NCBI GenBank assembly: GCA_963920575.1 | Contig: OY986970.1 | Span: 24,368,114-24,432,113 of the forward strand | Origin: Narthecium ossifragum | Lineage: Eukaryota; Streptophyta; Magnoliopsida; Dioscoreales; Nartheciaceae | Length of the DNA: 64,000 nt | Direction: 5' to 3' | Shown here: one piece after another, positions 46,737 through 58,597 of the stretch | Layout: each line of letters opens with the position of its first letter | Numbering within the stretch: the stretch's first letter is position 1 | Made by a program: the position numbers and the translations under genes | The notes under the pieces: generated by a model | Told to the model about the DNA's origin: nothing | Seen by the model: the letters and a program-made list of their open reading frames with translations, nothing else | The model's database searches: none

Positions 46737-49562
46737 TGTCACGCCCTGCCCCGGGATATACCCACCCCGACCACGGGACGCAAAGCGAATGGGACGGACT
46801 ATGTCACGCCCTGCCCCGGGATATACCCACCCCGACCACGGGACGCGAGGAAAACCTGTTCTACACTTAACACCACATAATTAACCTGCTCTCAACATCA
46901 TAATTTAAACCATCATCAATACACTATATTTATCCTGATAGATAAACAGGCTATGATGCACTACACTATTCCAAATGTTCAAGATCAATCACATAATTTA
47001 TTACAAACTTCTTGTTTCAATAACCTGAATCAATCTAATTCAAATACTGACTTCAATTGTTTAATTACAAATTTCTGAATCTGAAAGCATGAATCAAATC
47101 ATTAATCAAATCTCATAATCCCAATGTCGCTACAACTCTCAAATGAATGAAATGAAATAATTTAGTTAAATTCTATGTCGAATCCTCCCACGATCTCAAA
47201 CTCAGGCGTCATCACCTGAAGAACCTGCAAAAGTAGGGGTGAGCAAAAAGCCCAGTAGGAGACTAACTAACGACATACAAGAAACTAACTAATAACCAAC
47301 ATAAATATGCAATGCAATCTGGCGCCTAAGTCTTAGCTCAAGGGAAGTCACAACCTAAGCCCAAGCTCGCAATCGACCCATCGCTCTCCACCACGGTCCG
47401 GGCGACTACCCTGCCAACCGTGGGCACAGCTCGCTCTCCACCACAGTCCGGGACACTACCCTGCCAACTGTGGGCACAGCTAAACTGGCGTCGACCAGCA
47501 GACATTAGGCTACCTCCCAATAGCCACTAAGACTAAGGTTCCAGAGGATCAACCAGTCCTCTATCAATAACAATTTTAATTTAATAATCATTCTCGTAAC
47601 ACCCCGATCGCTCACGGGGACCACGTCCACCCGTAGCCTCGATCGCAAGTTCCTTGACCAGACCCCCGGCCTAGTCATGCAATGCGTTCTGTACAAAAGC
47701 GGCTACTCCAGCAAAATAGCATAGCCCACATCCATCACAACCATATTGTACCAGCATTTACATACAACTCCTAAGCACCACAGGATTATATCTAATCACA
47801 GATCATCCAAACATGAAAGTAATTCACCTACATACAAATAAGCACTTCCACATCACATAAATTGCACAGCAACAACTAGCCATAGCTAACACATCACAGA
47901 CAACCATAATGTTCCACGAGAATGGATCAAACCACAATTCTACAATTCAAGCAAAATAACAGAACACGTAAACAAAATAACTATAATGTAATCAGCATAG
48001 AATTACCAGCCTGAGCATCACCTCAAATATATATATCTACACATCATCCATGATTTACGGTAGTGATACTAGTTAGTTTCAAGTATGCAGTTTGGATAGT
48101 CCACCTACCTCACAGAAGAACAAGAACGACTCCCCAATCCACAAGATCCAAGCACTACACCTCAGCTTCCTCTGTTGCCATGCAAGAATACATTTTATTT
48201 ATTAAGAGGAGATACTATCCGATTACACCAAGTGAAGTTAACCCTACTACCGTAAACCCACAGAAGCTACCAACAGGGAAGAAAAGAAGCGAAGAAAGGG
48301 GGTTCGGAGTTGATTACTCATTCTACACCAAAACCAAAAAGAGATGCACAATCGCTGCAAGACTAGAGTATGCTGAACACTACAACCCAACCCAGACAAG
48401 TAATACTCTATAATTTTAACTCACTCTCCCACCCTTTGCTCCTCTTTGGTCAAAGTTACTAAAATGAAAAGGGAACCCATCTAAAGCAGTAATTCTTAGA
48501 TAGAGAAGAAAACTAAATCAAAGAAACCAATAAAACATGGAAAAAATCTCGGTTAATAACTCCAAGCATGCAGAGAGCATATCAATTCCTCTGTTCTCTA
48601 TAAGAGATAACCAGTCAACAACTCTACATATATCTGATTAGCCATGTTCAAGCAATTTAACTAAGGTAAATCCATATAGGAATTCTGAAATAAATTCTAT
48701 TTCTAGATACTACGAATCATCCTCTACAATTTACAATAAAGAAGACTCAGAATCTCTCAGGATGTAATGATAAAACATGTAGCAAACCTTGCTAATCAGA
48801 TTACACTATTCATCTGAACAGAAACAAGGCAACAGCCCTTAAACTCACTTCGGAAGCAAAACCACATGGATTTTGAGCAAATAAAATCCAACTAAATATT
48901 CATAACATCCTATCTCTAGATCCCAGATAGAGAACTGACAAGAAATCAAGGATTTGAATGATCAATTTCAGCCTAATCTCATCTCTTTTCTCATGAAAAA
49001 ACAGGGCAGCAACAACAAGCCCATTCTCTACGACATCTTGAAGAAACCTAATAATAAGTCACGTATATACATGTCAAGGCTGTAGCAGATAATCCAAATC
49101 AAGAAATAAAAGAGAATGCTCAAATCTAAAAGAAAACCCAACATCTCGCAGCAACCCGATCTAAACCAAAATCCAATATCCAAAACAAAACAAGAAGGAA
49201 ACAAGGAGCTCAAGAAAATTCCATCCGATCTACTCAAGATCAAACAACCCAAACCAAACGATCCAAGGAAACCCGTCGAAGGAGATCGCAGCGAGAGAGA
49301 GAAAGACGCGGCCAGGAAAGAGGGAATAGAAGGAGGTTGCTAACCTCCAGCCGGTGAAGATCCTCCCCGCCGGCGGCACTGCTCGCGACGGCGTCGATCC
49401 CCTCTCCTTCTCACGGGCGGCGGCAGGAGAAGAACGCGACGAAGAAGGGAATAGGGTTTAGGGTTATTTAGGTGTAGATCTTATTAATAAGGAATTTGCT
49501 AAAAACCCCTTCCAAAAGTGATATTTACCTCTAAGTCCTCAATTTGAATACGTGTCCTCACC
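46737..49562 (-). mobile_element. Solo LTR inserted in LINE ORF2, reverse orientation
   Basis: It starts TGTCACGCCC and ends GTGTCCTCACC, the reverse of the TGTGAGGAC...GTGACA family. The exact 5-bp duplication GACTA lies at 46732-46736 and 49563-49567. Removing one duplication and the LTR puts the two parts of ORF2 back in one frame, which confirms the borders. It is 2826 bp without protein domains. A 65-bp segment spanning the left junction (about 46722-46786) is repeated directly after itself, including LINE flank and LTR end. Confidence 0.87.
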
Positions 49563-52263
49563 GACTAAATGCCCGGGCCCGGACGGGCCGGTGGAGTTCT
49601 ATCTAACATACTGGGATGTTGTTGGTGATGATTTTGTGGAGATTATCAGAGGATTCTTTCATACAGCTCGTCTTCCTTCAAGCTGGAATGAGACATTCAT
49701 TTCGCTGGTTCCAAAGTGCAAGTTTCCTACGAAGGTGAAAGACTTTAGGCCGATTAGCCTTTGTAACGTAGGTTACAAGGTGGTTACCACAGTCTTAGCT
49801 AAATGCATGAAGTTAGTTCTTGACTCCCTCATTGGCATAGAGCAATCTGCTTTCCTCCAAGGCAGATGCATTCATGACAACATCGACGCAGCAAAGGAAG
49901 TGCTACATTCTATGCGGATGGCCCCTAAGACCAAATGTTTGATGGTCTTGAAAGTAGATCTTAAAGCTGCATTTGATAGAGTTAAATGGGACTTACTTGA
50001 AAGAGCATTGGCTGCAATGAGATTTCCTGCACGATGGATAGCGTGGGTTATCGCCTGCGTGAGGGGTCCTCGGTTTGCCTTCATTCTGAATGACAGACTT
50101 CATGGTCGGTTGACTTTCCATTGTGGTATTAGGCAAGGGGATCCTCTCTCCCCCTACCTATTCTTGGTGGTTCAAGAAGTTTTCTCCCGAATGCTCAAAG
50201 ATCCATTCTCAGGCATTGAAGGCATGAGCTTTAGAAAATCTAACTTTACCCTCTCTCATCTTCTATATGCAGATGATTGCTTACTTGTTACTAAGGCCAA
50301 ATGCTTGGAAGCTGCAAAACTCAAGCACCTACTCCTCAAGTTCAAACTGTTGACGAGAATGGAGATGAATGCTACAAAATCAAGCATACGGTTCTCTCCA
50401 TCCACTTATGAAGACCGAAGAAGCACAATCAAGTTCATATTGGGCCTGCAGGAAGCAACAGAACAGTGGATTTATCTCGGAGCTCCAATTGGTGAGGGAA
50501 GAATGAAGGCTGCGCACTTCTCAGATCTACTTGACAAGATGACGAAGCGTATTCTTTCTTGGCAGGGCAAGATGATTTCAGATCCAGGCCGTTTAGTCCT
50601 CCTGAAGTCTGTTTTGCAGGATATACCTGCCTTTGTCATGTTCACCACACACATCCCAGCATCTGTGATCAAAAGAATGGAAAGATTATGTCGTGACTTC
50701 CTATGGGGAGGACGATCCTCTGGATTTGGTGTGGTTGCTTGGAGAGAAGTTTGCTTACCTAAAGAAGCAGGTGGACTAGGAGTCAGGGATTTCAAAGTTT
50801 GGCAGCATGCTTTGAAGATGAAGAGGGTACTCTCTTTGGTGAACATGCATCGCAGTCCTCACTCTGGATCTAATGTCTGGAAAGAATTGGCAGCAGCGAA
50901 ATACCAATGGAAAGGAACCCTCCCGAGGATTGGTGAACATGCATCGCAGTCCTCACACTGGAAATATATTTGTATGGCTGCGGAAGATGTCAGAAAAGGC
51001 TTAGCTTGGTCTGTTGGTTATCAAAGCAGAGTAAATGTGTTACATGACAACTGGTGCTTCAATGAATCCCTGGCGAAATGGCCTACAATGCTAAATGTCA
51101 ATGCTAGATCGGAGACAATAAATGTTGGAGAACTACTTAATGGAAATAGCTGGAACAGAGGAAAACTGGAAGAATTTTTTCACCCAGAACTCGTGAATGC
51201 CATAATGGCAATTGATGTTGATGCCAGGGGTGACTCGGCGCGATGGGTGTACAACAATGGTGGATTAATCTCTTCCTCCTCAGCTTATTTATTTGCTCTG
51301 CAGGAGAAACTTGGAAATCAAGATCTACTTCAAGATGACTATTGGACTAAGATCTGGAGAATCCCGGCCAATCCTAGGATTCGTCAATTCTTTTGGAGAG
51401 CTGTTAAAGGGAAATTGGCTGTAAGGGACACTCTTTGGAGACTTTGTCTCTCCTCCGATCGGAACTGCCCAAGGTGTGGGCTGGAACCAGAAACTACACA
51501 ACATGCTTTGTTTGGATGTTTCTTTGCAAGGAAGGTTTTTGAAGAACTAGTTGATAAGGAAAGCTTGATCATGCCCAATTGGGATCCTGACTGTTTATTA
51601 ACTCTGCTCATGAGCTCGGATGGAGGTGAGGGAAGAAGGAAGCTCAGATCTTTTTTGGCTACCTCGACGTGGCTGGTTTGGAAAGAGCGGAACGGCTTGG
51701 TTTTTAATGGTGTGAAGGAAGCAAGTTCTGCTGTGGCATGCAAGGCTAGAAGGCTGGGAGAGGAACAAATCAAGCGGCGTGTGTTGGAGGAGATCCAGGC
51801 TGAACGAAGGACAAAGGCAGTGGTAATCCAAACTGATGCCTCTTTTGATCCTGGATCTGGTCTGACAGCTATTGGAATTCTGGGAGTTGCTCCTGATGGA
51901 CTACCAGACTGGGCGGCCGGTGAGCCTACAGTGTTAGGCACTGTGTTGCAAGGAGAGATCCGTGCAATTAATTTTGCACTTAAGGTGGCGTTTGATCGTG
52001 GTGCAAAGAATTTAGTGGTGGAATCTGACTCCCTAGCTGCGACCCAAATCCTAGTGGGAGCGAGATTATGGCCGCCTGAAGTTAAAAACTTAGCTAAGGA
52101 GATTTGGTTGGGTGTTCTCAATTTTGAATCTGTTTCGTTCCTTCATATCCCTCGGGATAGGAACTCTAGAGCAGATTCTATAGCTCGTTTCTGTCGTAGA
52201 GTAGGGTCCAAACTGTTGTGGACTCGTGCGGATGGCTTTAATGTACTAAGTAATCTGACGTAA
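49563..52263 (+). pseudogene. LINE ORF2, reverse transcriptase to RNase H (open)
   Basis: About 900 codons without a stop. RT blocks in order: PGPDG, DFRPISLCNVGYK, SAFLQGRCIHDN, KVDLKAAFDRVKWD, GIRQGDPLSPYLF and the catalytic LLYADDCLL. Next comes a plant zf-RVT domain (FFWRAVKGKLAVRDTLWRL, NCPRCG, ETTQHALFGC). The C-terminal RNase H keeps TDAS, GEIRA, ESDS and SRADSIAR, so its acidic catalytic residues are present. The 5' part of ORF2 is broken, so the protein as a whole cannot be made. The intact 3' part suggests recent insertion. Confidence 0.92.
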
Positions 52264-52411
52264 TCCCTAGCCATTTGGCTGATCTAATAAAAAAAAAAAA
52301 AAAAAATTAGTACAAGACGGTGGCATTTTAGTAAATACTAGGAGCCATTTATTTTATGACGCAGCGCTCCATGTATGGTAAGTAATTTGGAAATCGCGGG
52401 AGAAACACACG

Positions 52412-54727
52412 ATGCTCATCCCACCACCGACCACCTCTCCTCCCTACCCACTCCTGACGCGATCGCCGCCACCACTGCAGCCGGCGCAGCCACCTCCTCC
52501 AGCCGAACAGCTCCAATGGAAATACCACTGCCAGAACCTCCGACGCCGTCGACTCCTTCTTCTCTCCCTCGCCACCAGCGCCGCGCCTCTCCTCCTCCCC
52601 CTCCGGTGCTCCCTCGCCCGCGGCCTCTTCCAGATGCCCCCTTATCGCCTCATCAATCGGTAAATCCCTACCCCCTAAGCCCTCAGCCTGGTCGCGCGTG
52701 CGTATCACTCGGTGGGCCGCCGCAGGTACTTTTTAGTGCGGGCGGGGGAGTCGGAGTACGAGCGCGCGGGTGTAGTGAACACTAATCCCGTCACCAAGAC
52801 CTCCGTCGACAGTGGCCTGTCTCAGGAGGGCGCCGTACAGGCGGCGCGGGCCGCGCTCGAGCTTCGTCGTTTGGGGGCGTGCGAGGGGAGCTGCTGGATT
52901 TGGCCATCCATCACTCAGCGCTCCTATCAATCAGCCGAGATCATCGCCTCTGTCAATGGCGTCGATCGGAGGTATCGATTCCACATGCTCACCTTTTTCT
53001 TGTTTGAAATATCCTGTGTATAGACCGGCGTTAATTTATTTTTTAGTGTATATTTTTACGAAAATGGATGCGATAATGCATTTTGGGTAGTCGAAAAAAA
53101 CTGCAATTTGATCATAAATTTGCCTATCTTTGTTTCAAAGTCGTATAGTTCCGGAGTACAGCTTTTTGGATGCTCGTGGTTTAGGAGCTCTTGAAGCAAG
53201 GAGCTTGGACTCCATCTCTGAGGTAAATGACCAGACTATTATCATATTTGATCCCAATTGTTATTGTTATAGCACTATGATGAGATTTTCTAATGTAATT
53301 ATGATTTTTACGGTTGCATGAAGTTTATATTTTGCTTTGTTTTGCATCAATTTTGATACTGCAGGTTTATGCATCAGATAGCATTTCTCCGAATATTAAG
53401 CCGCCTCCTATCAAAGATGGAACACCAAATGAGAGTGTCGCCAATGTGTTTGTTCGGGTGAGGCAACTTATGTCTATTCTAGAGACGCAGTATTCTGGAG
53501 ATACTATAGTTATTGTTTCACCTGATTCAGACAATTTGACAATTTTACAAGCTGGCTTAACTGGACTGGATCTCCGCAGGTAGGAAATCCTTTCTTCTTT
53601 AGATCTGAGGTTATGCATCTCATTGCCTTTACCTAGAATCTCAATTATTTAATTTCATAAACAAGAAAAGTTTTACCAGATAAAAAGAGCTCTAGGAGAA
53701 CTATGTGTCTATCAGCTACTATCAGGAATACCTCTTTTGGCCTCTTACACTCGTCCTCTTTTGAAGTATCCATTGCTTTGATAATTAATTCTTCGTTCAT
53801 GGGTAGGAACTTCAGATGGATTCTGCCATTTTGTTCATCATTAGTATATTTTGCAAAGAAACTTTTAGTTTCGTATAATAGGGCAGATGCGAAATAATGC
53901 TTTGAAGCAATTTTGTTGCAGCATACAGAATAACCACTATTGAACATAAACATACCGTAATAGTTCCTTATTTTGGCAGTTTGTGAGAACCAGCCGTCAT
54001 CCTTGCAATGCCATTGGCCTACATGAAGCTTAGTTAACACAGGAGCCTTTAGTTCTCAGTAATTGGGGGAAGAGCCGGGCACCATTCTGTTGTTTAAGAA
54101 GGGTGTATTGTCTGATTTTTTTGATGCTTCTAGAAGCATTTTGATTGCTTTGGAAACTAGTTATGGTTTTGATATGATGTCAGTCTTTGTTGAAGATGGT
54201 TGGAGGAGTCTCATGTTTGCCCCAATTTTTTGGCATTGCCTGATCAAACTAGGTTAGATCGGGGGAAGAGGCCGTAGTTACAATTTCTTTTTGGATGAAA
54301 CAACTTTTGGTTGGTTCTGATCAACTCATCGGTCCATTCATGGAAGTTGCCCGCTCTTTTGCAATTATTTGTTATTATGAACTCTTCCTTACTTGTTTAT
54401 GTCCTTCCTTGCAGTTTAGTTTCCTTTGAGTCCTTCATATGTTTTTGCAAACCTCCCATATCTCTGCAAAATGCTGAATGCATCCAAGTCTCCTGACAGA
54501 AAATTGTGTTGTGAATCCTCCTAGTACTTGCCATGTTTTGCTAACGAATATGTTCGTGATTGCTTCAAGAATCTGTAGACTAATTAGCTTATCTTCTCAC
54601 ATGCAGGCACAGGGATCTGTCCTTCGGCCCTGGCGAAGTTAGATTCGTTGATCCGATGAGCATACCTGTCTACAAGCAACCCGCTTCTGCTGTTTACAAG
54701 TGTATAAATCCCCCAAGCTGCACATGA
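52412..54727 (+). CDS. Histidine phosphatase/phosphoglycerate mutase-like protein, five exons, 303 aa, likely non-catalytic
   Basis: Exons 52412-52659, 52726-52971, 53141-53222, 53365-53579, 54607-54727; all junctions GT/AG, frame continuous (912 nt with stop). The N-terminal 75 residues are Pro-rich then Arg/Leu/Ser-rich (LRRRRLLLLSLATSAAP), compatible with an organelle transit peptide. Residues 84-93 (YFLVRAGESE) align with the phosphatase RHG motif, but the catalytic His is Ala89. Near residues 240-248 (IVIVSPDSD) the second catalytic His, normally VSHG, is Pro245. The QRSYQSAEII segment (about 149-158) matches the T-A-E-T-A motif region. The fold is kept and active residues are gone, so a binding or structural role is possible. 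I cannot name the orthologue. The LINE A tail lies 105 bp upstream. Confidence 0.82.
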
Positions 54728-54829
54728 TTCCCTCTTGTAGTTTAGACTGGAACTCTAATTTGTACAGCCTCTTCTAGTCTTTACTTGTTTCTTTGGATTC
54801 TGTTAGCCATAAATATAATCATGTTCTAA

Positions 54830-55965
54830 AGTCATTTGGGCGATCAATGACAATTTCGTAAATATTACCAATCAGCCAATAAATACTTTAGTTTTGACAT
54901 AACTGAAGTATTTTGGTCATAACTTTTACAAAAAGTATTCAAATTGGGCGATTCTTGAACCATTGGAAAGATGATGAAAAGATCTACAACTTTGTTGTCG
55001 AAGAGATATTCAGATTCTATCGTTTACTATGTCAAACCGACAATCGAAGTGCCAGTTGCAAAATAGTAAATAATGGCTAATATTCTAAACGTCATCGTCC
55101 AAGGAATGGCCGATGTCATCGTCTATTTGCCCATTGGCCAAAACCCATCGACCGTATTTTGGTTGATTATTTTATTAGTTTTCGATGTGTTTTGACTATT
55201 TTGGCGATAGCTTTCTCATATGATATCCAAATTAGTTGATTTTTGGACCGATGGAAAGAGAATTCGAAGACCTACAACTTTCATGTTCAGAGTTTTATCA
55301 AATTCCGAGGTTATCATCGGCCAAATTGCAGTGGAAGACAAGACGCTCTATCTGATGGCAGTTTCGTAAATAATTGAAGATATCGTCCAGTGATGCATCT
55401 CTGACGGTTTCAGATTCAGTTCTGACAGTTGCAGGGGGTAGTTCAGGTGTTTTTAAGGTGGTTTCAAGGTGGTTACCAGAAGCTCTATAAAATGTCAAGG
55501 AGATGAAGGAAAAAGGCCATTGGCCATCAAAGCAAACCAGCTTTTCTATGTAGCTTTTATATTTATCAATGTAGCCTTTTTTATCTTAATGAAGCTTTTA
55601 ATTCTTTTAATTCTTGCGACCAGTCCTTCATTTATAGGAGTAGTGCTACAATAATTTCTTCCATAGGAGTATTATTACCATAATTTTCTAGGAGTAGTAC
55701 TACCATAATTCTATTCATAGGAGTAGATCTATCATTCATAGGAGTAGATTTATCATAGTTCATCATTTTCCAATTCCCATTTTCCACTTCATTTTCATTT
55801 TCTCATCCAATCTCAACACCTCTGTTCGAATATAGTTCGAAGGAGTTGAACTAAACTACAATTTTCCTAATTCTTGATGTTAGACTATTTTGATATGCAT
55901 GATAAGATCATCGCCCAAAGAATGAAATCATCGATCAAGAATAATGATCATTTCTATCAAGGAAT
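54830..55965 (+). repeat. Dispersed LTR-like repeat, copy 2
   Basis: It aligns in order with the reverse complement of 10650-11905 and has the same TATAAAATG (about 55488). Its last part (CTCTGTTCGAA...GAACTAAACTACAA, 55815-55860) recurs at about 59670-59715. The final 60 bp (ATCATCGCCCAAAGAATG...) recur at 58697-58750. These overlaps show that pieces of related LTRs have been reshuffled here. Confidence 0.6.
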
Positions 55966-55969
55966 GGAT

Positions 55970-56189
55970 GAATGGTAGTGGGTCACCCATCCCGGGATCT
56001 GGGAAAACTTCCCAGTTGGTCACCCATCCCAGAACCGCTCCAAGGCAAACACGCTTAATCTTGGAGTTTTCTGACGGATCACTGCCATCACGGCTTTAAA
56101 ATGCGTTGTGTCTTATAAGGGTTACTAATATTCTTATTATCTACGCGGGATTGCTTACCCGGTTACAATATTGGGTTGGTATCAGAGCA
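55970..56189 (+). mobile_element. Cassandra-like TRIM LTR with 5S rRNA-derived segment, left copy
   Basis: Read on the minus strand, 56004-56082 contains 5S rRNA-like sequence: AAACTCCAAG, TTAAGCGTG, and GGGATGGGTGACC close to the 5S A and C boxes. The unit ends GGTTACA (56167) and is followed on + by a primer-binding site TGGTATCAGAGCA (56177-56189). LTRs carrying 5S sequence plus this site define Cassandra TRIMs. The second LTR in the same orientation is missing. Confidence 0.6.
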
Positions 56190-56252
56190 TTGGGTTACAA
56201 ATCCCTCCAACATACTTTTGATTATTTTTATACTTTATATAATATACCTCAT

Positions 56253-56856
56253 TGTGAGGACCCGTTCCTCTAATCTGGTCCGACCGCGTTGGGTCGAGGA
56301 TCTGGTTTTGTGGTTTGGCTTGGTTGGCCTTGGTTTGTGATTGGTTGGATGGATGTTGAGGAGTTGGTACCGCCAACATTTCTCCTTGTCGACTGGTTAG
56401 TTTCGGGGCCTTGGTTGGGCTATGCCGAGTGTCTGTCCTGTCAATTGCTTGAGTCCTAGTTTACTTCTGGTTATGTGGATCAGTGCTTGACTGAAATGCT
56501 AACGGTGGGGTTGGACTGTTGTTTGGAATCCTCTTCACTGCCCTTAACCTTGATCGAGTGAGTCTGGCTGGGGCTTGATATGATCCATGGTCGTATTCCC
56601 CCAATACCTAAGCTTCCCTTCCTCTCTCCACTCATCAACTTCCAATTCGATGTGAAATGCTTTATAGTTGATGTTGAAATGTTAAGCTGCCAATGGATTA
56701 TTGTTATAATTCCCTGCGATCATGGTATATATATGTCAATCATGTTAATTGCAGAATATCGTAGCAGTTATATACATGTGCGCAAATTGATGATGTAAAC
56801 AGGTTTAGGTGATTCACGCCTCGATCGGGATGGGTTTTCTGGGTCGGGGCGTGACA
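56253..56856 (+). mobile_element. LTR with adjacent primer-binding site (gypsy-like fragment)
   Basis: It starts TGTGAGGACCCG and ends GGGTCGGGGCGTGACA, followed after three bases by TGGTATCAGAGC (56860-56871). About 120 bp of the internal leader follow before another element begins. At 604 bp it is much shorter than the three related solo LTRs of 2.4-3.0 kb in this window, yet both its termini are intact. This copy fixes the orientation of the whole family. Confidence 0.8.
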
Positions 56857-56989
56857 GTTTGGTATCAGAGCAGACTGTAGGTCTGTTAGCCGGATTGTGC
56901 CAGCGAGAACGTTGGGCTTCTAAGGAGGTTGGGTTGTGAGACTCGGGGTACCTAGGTGTCGGTGTTCGCCTAGAGGGCATGTGACCGAA

Positions 56990-57195
56990 CCAGGTAACCG
57001 GATAAGCAACCCCACGTAGATAATAAGTATATTAGTAACCCTTATAAGACACAACACGTTTTAAAGTCGTGATGGCAGTGATCCGTGAGAAAACTCCAAG
57101 GTTAAGCATGCTTGCCTTGGAGCGGTCCCAGGATGGGTGACCTACTGGAAAGTTTTGCCAGATTTCTACGGTGAGCCAAAAGCGGACAATATTGT
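56990..57195 (+). mobile_element. Cassandra-like LTR with 5S-derived segment, right copy (inverted)
   Basis: 57078-57153 resembles 5S rRNA on the + strand: GATCCGTGAG, AACTCC, GTTAAGCATGCTTG, CCAGGATGGGTGACC, the internal pol III promoter region. It is an inverted copy of 55970-56167; the AGATAATAAG and AACCCTTATAAGACACAAC landmarks match. It directly abuts the truncated end of the plant-mobile-domain ORF. Confidence 0.65.
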
Positions 57196-58277
57196 TTGAG
57201 GGATTTGAGAATGAACGATGAAGAAAGGTACAAATGGCCTTGAGTTCTGGCCGATGAAGAAGAAGGAGGTAAATGGAGTCCATGAAAATAGGTTCTAAGC
57301 CATAATTGGACGATCCACAGAGGGCCAAAACCAGTAAGGCTTCCACCATCTCTCAATTGCTCAAGAGTAAGATAGATGCCTCTGTATATGGCCGAGAGAA
57401 CAAAAGTGGAAAGAGACAAAACTTGCTTTCCAGAAACAATAGCTTGGGCGAGATTGATGTAACCCCTAACTGGTCTTTTAGCCAGGAGACAAAGAACAAA
57501 TTTACAAAGCCAGTAATAAATGAATGCTAATCATTCTCTAGCATTAGGTGGCTCATCGGTCTCTTTAAGTTTGGCATATGTATTGATCAAAACACCATAG
57601 CTTTTATCAGAATCAAAGACCGTTTCCCGAGAAAAAAGTTCCATATTGGCCGATACGAGATCACCGATAGGAGAAAGACTGGTCAGAAGAGCGATGTCTA
57701 AAAGGGTAATAGAAAGAGTGCCACAAGGAAAAACAAAATTGTTATACTCTGTCGACCAAAAAAGGAACGACGAGAGGAGCAAATTGGGCTTTTGAGAAGA
57801 AACCCTAGTGCTCAAGTCTAAGAAATCCAAAATGCTAGCGTCAGAAAACATTTTCTTCGACTCAAGATGATTAACCATTCTACTATGCCACTCGATGAAC
57901 TTGTCATCGGTCAACGACCATGGCGTAATAGGATTTTTGGAAGAAAGGGTTGAAAGATTAAGTTCTTGAGATAAAGGAAGATTGTCGGAAAGCGGAAAGC
58001 TATGAACGATAACTTAGAGATCGGGGGAAAGAGAAGGTAAAAGATCGGAAACAAAGCAAGGACCCAAAGAAAAGAACCTGGAGGAAGAATCTCCCGTCCT
58101 GACTAGATATGTCCCTCTTGCTTCATCTGATCTCAAAATCTCATTGAACTCTGCATAGGCCTTGTAAGCTTCCTTATGCACATCATCACCAGCTTTGAGT
58201 TCACGAATCATGGCGGCAAACGAAAAGTTTGACGGAGAAGAAGAAGAGGAAGAACTCTCTGATGTCTCAGAACTCAC
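57196..58277 (-). pseudogene. Plant mobile domain (PMD) protein remnant, antisense ORF of an LTR element
   Basis: One reading frame runs from ATG at 58277 to about 57196 with only two in-frame stops (TAA near 58014, TGA near 57531). The start has a Ser-rich tract. PMD hallmarks are SSFLFWSTEYNNFVFPCGTLSITLLDIALLTSL and, after the second stop, LSTFVLSAIYRGI and GPLWIVQLWLRTYF. It is cut at the C-terminus by the 5S-bearing LTR. It lies antisense directly upstream of a polypurine tract and LTR start (58583-58598), as described for extra antisense ORFs in some plant Ty3/gypsy (Tat-type) elements. Confidence 0.7.
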
Positions 58278-58597
58278 AGGAGGAAGAAAAAGCTTAAGCG
58301 CCGCGACTGTGAGAGAAGAAAGAACGCTAAAGCCCTAACAGAGGAAAGAAGAACCAATAATGTTCTTTCACGCCAAAGAAGTATGGCTAAAAGGGTATGC
58401 ATGTCAGATAAGAACGGCGCATTAAATGTGGAATATCAAAAGATATGGATAGAGAAGGAAAACGGAACGGCGATTCTGTTTCCTAGAGAATGATCATGAT
58501 TAACCTTTAGTGGTTAACAAGCAAGCTGTCAAATAGCATCAGATGTGGTCATCTCGTCATAAACTCAAACTCCTCGATTACCGCATGGGGGGCAAAA

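Larger units (their letters stand above)
44926..52306 (+). mobile_element. L1-type LINE, 5'-truncated, split by a solo LTR
   Basis: Order: end of ORF1, endonuclease, reverse transcriptase, RVT zinc finger, RNase H, then an 18-base A tail (52289-52306). The 5' border is approximate and no target duplication was recognised. A solo LTR (46737-49562) separates the endonuclease from the reverse transcriptase just before the PGPDG block. The element ends 105 bp before the start codon of the next gene, so it shapes that gene's promoter region. Confidence 0.9.

Noticed and set aside
51384..52121. 245-codon minus-strand frame
   Set aside because: Antisense shadow of the LINE RNase H region.
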